A stretch of DNA of 64,000 bases from Actinokineospora bangkokensis. GTDB lineage: Bacteria; Actinomycetota; Actinomycetes; Mycobacteriales; Pseudonocardiaceae. The stretch covers positions 124,001-188,000 of the forward strand of contig NZ_MKQR01000013.1 in assembly GCF_001940455.1 (NCBI RefSeq). The letters are read 5' to 3'. A model generated the notes under the pieces. The model saw only the letters and a program-made list of their open reading frames with translations, was not told where the DNA came from and ran no database searches. Below are positions 62,234 to 64,000 of this stretch, in pieces; positions within the stretch are counted from its first letter, which is position 1; each line of letters opens with the position of its first letter. Made by a program: the position numbers and the translations under genes.

Positions 62234-64000
62234 TCATCCGCGCCTGCGGCGCAGGGCGTCGTCCACGGCGTGCACCAAGCGGGTGACGCGGGGGACGCGG
62301 ACGCGGGTGGTGCGGGCCAGCGCCGCCCAGGGTTCGCCGGGGCCGCGCAGGTCGAGCAGGACCTTGCGGGACTCGGTGAGCAGGGGTCGGGCGCGATCGC
62401 CGTCGCCGGTGCGCAGCAGGCAGAGGCCGAGGTGGAAGCGGGTGAGCTGGGCGTCGGGGTGGTTGCGGCCGACCGCCCGGGACTGGCGGGGGAGCAGGTC
62501 GGCCAGCAGGGCGGTGGCGGTGTCCCAGTGCTCGGTGGCGACCCAGGTCAGCGCCTGCCAGAGGTGGGCGCGCAGGCTCAGCGGGTGCTCGGCGCCGAGG
62601 GCGGTGGCGGCGCGGTCGGCGGTGGGGTCCAGGACGCGGCGGGCGCCGAGCGGGTCGGCGTTGAGGTGCAGCGCGCGGGCGTGCAGCAGGCGCAGTTCGA
62701 GGGTGAGCGGGTGCTCGTCGCCGTACCAGGCGGAGGTCTCCTGGAGCGCGGCGCGGACGTGGCCGGTGGCCTGCTGCCACTGGTCTTGGCGCACCCGCGA
62801 CCCTGCCCAGGCCAGGGCCAGTTCGGCTTCCGCCCGGACGAGCGCGGCCTGCCTGGCCAGCCGGTGCCGGGGCGTGCCCGCGGCGGTGAAGGCGTCGAGC
62901 GCGGACCGGGCGGTGTCGCGGGCGGCGAGGACGCTGCCGCAGAGCAGTTGCAGCGCGGCGCGTTCGACGGTGACCCGCGGCCACGCGCCGCGCGGGTGCG
63001 GGGGTTTGCGGGCGATCGGGAGCAGGTGCGCGTTCAGGGTGCACAGGGCGTGGCGGTGCTCCCCGCGCAGCCGCAGCGCGGTGACCCGGGCGATCAGGAC
63101 GTCGACGCGCTCGTCGGCCGGGAGCCAGATCGGGCAGGCGCCCTCGCGGTCGACGACGGGGTGGTCGTGGAACAGCTCATCGGCCCTGGCGCGGTCACCG
63201 AGCCGGTCGTGGCTGGTGGCGGCGAGCAGGCGGGCGCGGAACTCGGTGCGGACGTCGCGCTCGGCGCGCGCGCGGGCGATGAGCGGTTCCGCGAGCAGCA
63301 GCGCCTCGGTGGTGCGCTCGGCGGCGACCGCGGCGCGGGCCGCCGCCAGCAGGTCGGGGGACGGGGTCTGCGCGCCGCGCACCGCGAGCACGGCGGCTCG
63401 CGCGTCGTGGGCGGCGCAGAGGTCCCCCTGCCGCTCCCGCAGCCCGGCGATGGCGCGCAGCAGCGCCAGGCGCGGTGCCGCGGGCGCGGCGGCGTGCTCT
63501 GCGACGTGGCGGGCGTGCCGCAGCACGGACTCGTCCGGTGTGGCCAGGGCCGAACCGACCACGACGACGGCCCGCCGCCGCACGGCCGCGTCGGGTGTGA
63601 CGGCGTCGGCGACGAGGGTCGGCAGCCGCCAAGTCTGCCGTCCGCCTCTGGTGCGTTCCGCGCGGTGCAACAGGTTTCTGTCCTCCAGTTCGGACAGTCC
63701 TTTGGCGACGAGCAGCGCGGTGGCGGCGCCGAACTCGGGCGCGACCCCCGCCGCCAGCAGCTCGCCGCTGATCGGGGCGGGGGCGAGCGCGGCGGCGAAG
63801 GTGAGCACGGCTGTGGCGTGCTCGCTGCACGAGCGGATCGAAGTCGACGGGTCGGCGGAACCGGGGCCTTCCAGTCGCAGGCCGCCCGCGGCGGAATCCC
63901 TGGTCGTGACGATCGAGGCGGCCAAGGGCGACGGGATGAGCACCGCGTCGAGGTCCGCCACGCCCGCAGGCACGTTGTCGAGGACCCACAGCGCACGCAC
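62234..64000 (-). CDS. TPR-rich STAND-like protein (5' end outside window)
   Basis: At least 588 residues; the start lies beyond the window. The visible part begins RALWVLDNVPAGV, a Walker-B-like segment, followed by a winged-helix-like region and a long helical part with TPR-like repeats, including LRLLHARALHLNADPLGARR and LRAHLWQALTWVATEHWDTA. It probably belongs to the same STAND class as the gene at 59884; its ATPase P-loop and any N-terminal domain are not visible. Confidence 0.75.
   Translation of the reverse strand: MRALWVLDNVPAGVADLDAVLIPSPLAASIVTTRDSAAGGLRLEGPGSADPSTSIRSCSEHATAVLTFAAALAPAPISGELLAAGVAPEFGAATALLVAKGLSELEDRNLLHRAERTRGGRQTWRLPTLVADAVTPDAAVRRRAVVVVGSALATPDESVLRHARHVAEHAAAPAAPRLALLRAIAGLRERQGDLCAAHDARAAVLAVRGAQTPSPDLLAAARAAVAAERTTEALLLAEPLIARARAERDVRTEFRARLLAATSHDRLGDRARADELFHDHPVVDREGACPIWLPADERVDVLIARVTALRLRGEHRHALCTLNAHLLPIARKPPHPRGAWPRVTVERAALQLLCGSVLAARDTARSALDAFTAAGTPRHRLARQAALVRAEAELALAWAGSRVRQDQWQQATGHVRAALQETSAWYGDEHPLTLELRLLHARALHLNADPLGARRVLDPTADRAATALGAEHPLSLRAHLWQALTWVATEHWDTATALLADLLPRQSRAVGRNHPDAQLTRFHLGLCLLRTGDGDRARPLLTESRKVLLDLRGPGEPWAALARTTRVRVPRVTRLVHAVDDALRRRRG

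Noticed and set aside
62234-64000. Possible FxSxx-COOH system TPR protein
   Set aside because: The general look fits, but no radical-SAM or FxSxx precursor gene is visible and the N-terminus is missing.
1-64000. CRISPR arrays, tRNA or rRNA genes, prophage
   Set aside because: No regularly spaced repeats, cloverleaf-like segments or phage structural genes were seen on reading both strands.

Overview
The window comes from the chromosome of a very GC-rich actinomycete. Its GTG starts, ATGA/GTGA translational coupling, many LysR/TetR regulators, Pseudonocardiaceae-style XRE/TPR and STAND regulators, an LldD2-type lactate dehydrogenase and a CebR-like operator all suggest the Pseudonocardiaceae (Actinosynnema/Saccharothrix/Lentzea relatives). 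That placement is inferred from gene style, not from a marker gene. I see no rRNA, tRNA, CRISPR array, complete IS element or prophage.

Layout. 1-1.9 kb: end of a polar amino-acid ABC operon, closed by an 18-bp hairpin. 2-9.7 kb: small membrane proteins (YggT, FUSC, BrkB), a LysR/hydrolase/MFS unit with a palindromic LysR box, a STAS protein and a QsdR-like TetR. 9.8-17.5 kb: secreted and carbohydrate functions. These are a cutinase/PET-hydrolase homologue behind a perfect 10-bp-arm palindrome, LldD, a LysR/SDR pair, an intracellular GH3 beta-glucosidase behind a CebR-type box, and a second secreted alpha/beta hydrolase. 17.6-22.8 kb: a tightly overlapping branched-chain-type ABC operon (livG-livF-livH-livM-binding protein-tetR), with a palindromic operator upstream. 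23.1-26.5 kb: an accessory patch with an XRE/TPR regulator, an unknown protein, an IS256 transposase remnant, a HAD protein and a 5'-truncated MOSC gene. 26.5-32 kb: a CitA/CitB-type two-component system divergent from a complete tctCBA tricarboxylate transporter. 32.1-44.3 kb: a five-gene MoxR / DUF5682-VWA / SWIM / DUF4132-like / giant-protein operon. 44.6-55.9 kb: a second LysR/SDR pair, AraC and VOC proteins, RecD2 divergent from a Ski2-like helicase, an ArsR-SRPBCC fusion, an AKR/TetR pair with two operator copies, and thiol peroxidase. 56-64 kb: a frameshifted PKD-like pseudogene, a transglutaminase-like protein, an ABM monooxygenase / TetR / FAD monooxygenase group, and two STAND/TPR regulators, the last running off the window.

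How the genes work together. Most regulators sit beside their likely targets with readable operators between them (LysR boxes at 5171 and 12946, TetR-type palindromes at 9787, 22876, 54629 and 54676, a CebR box at 16192). The strongest candidate for a poorly described system is the 12-kb MoxR-VWA-SWIM operon. It resembles the E. coli yehI/L/M/P/Q genes, but here the YehM-like and YehP-like parts are fused and a 1,618-residue protein of unknown function is included.
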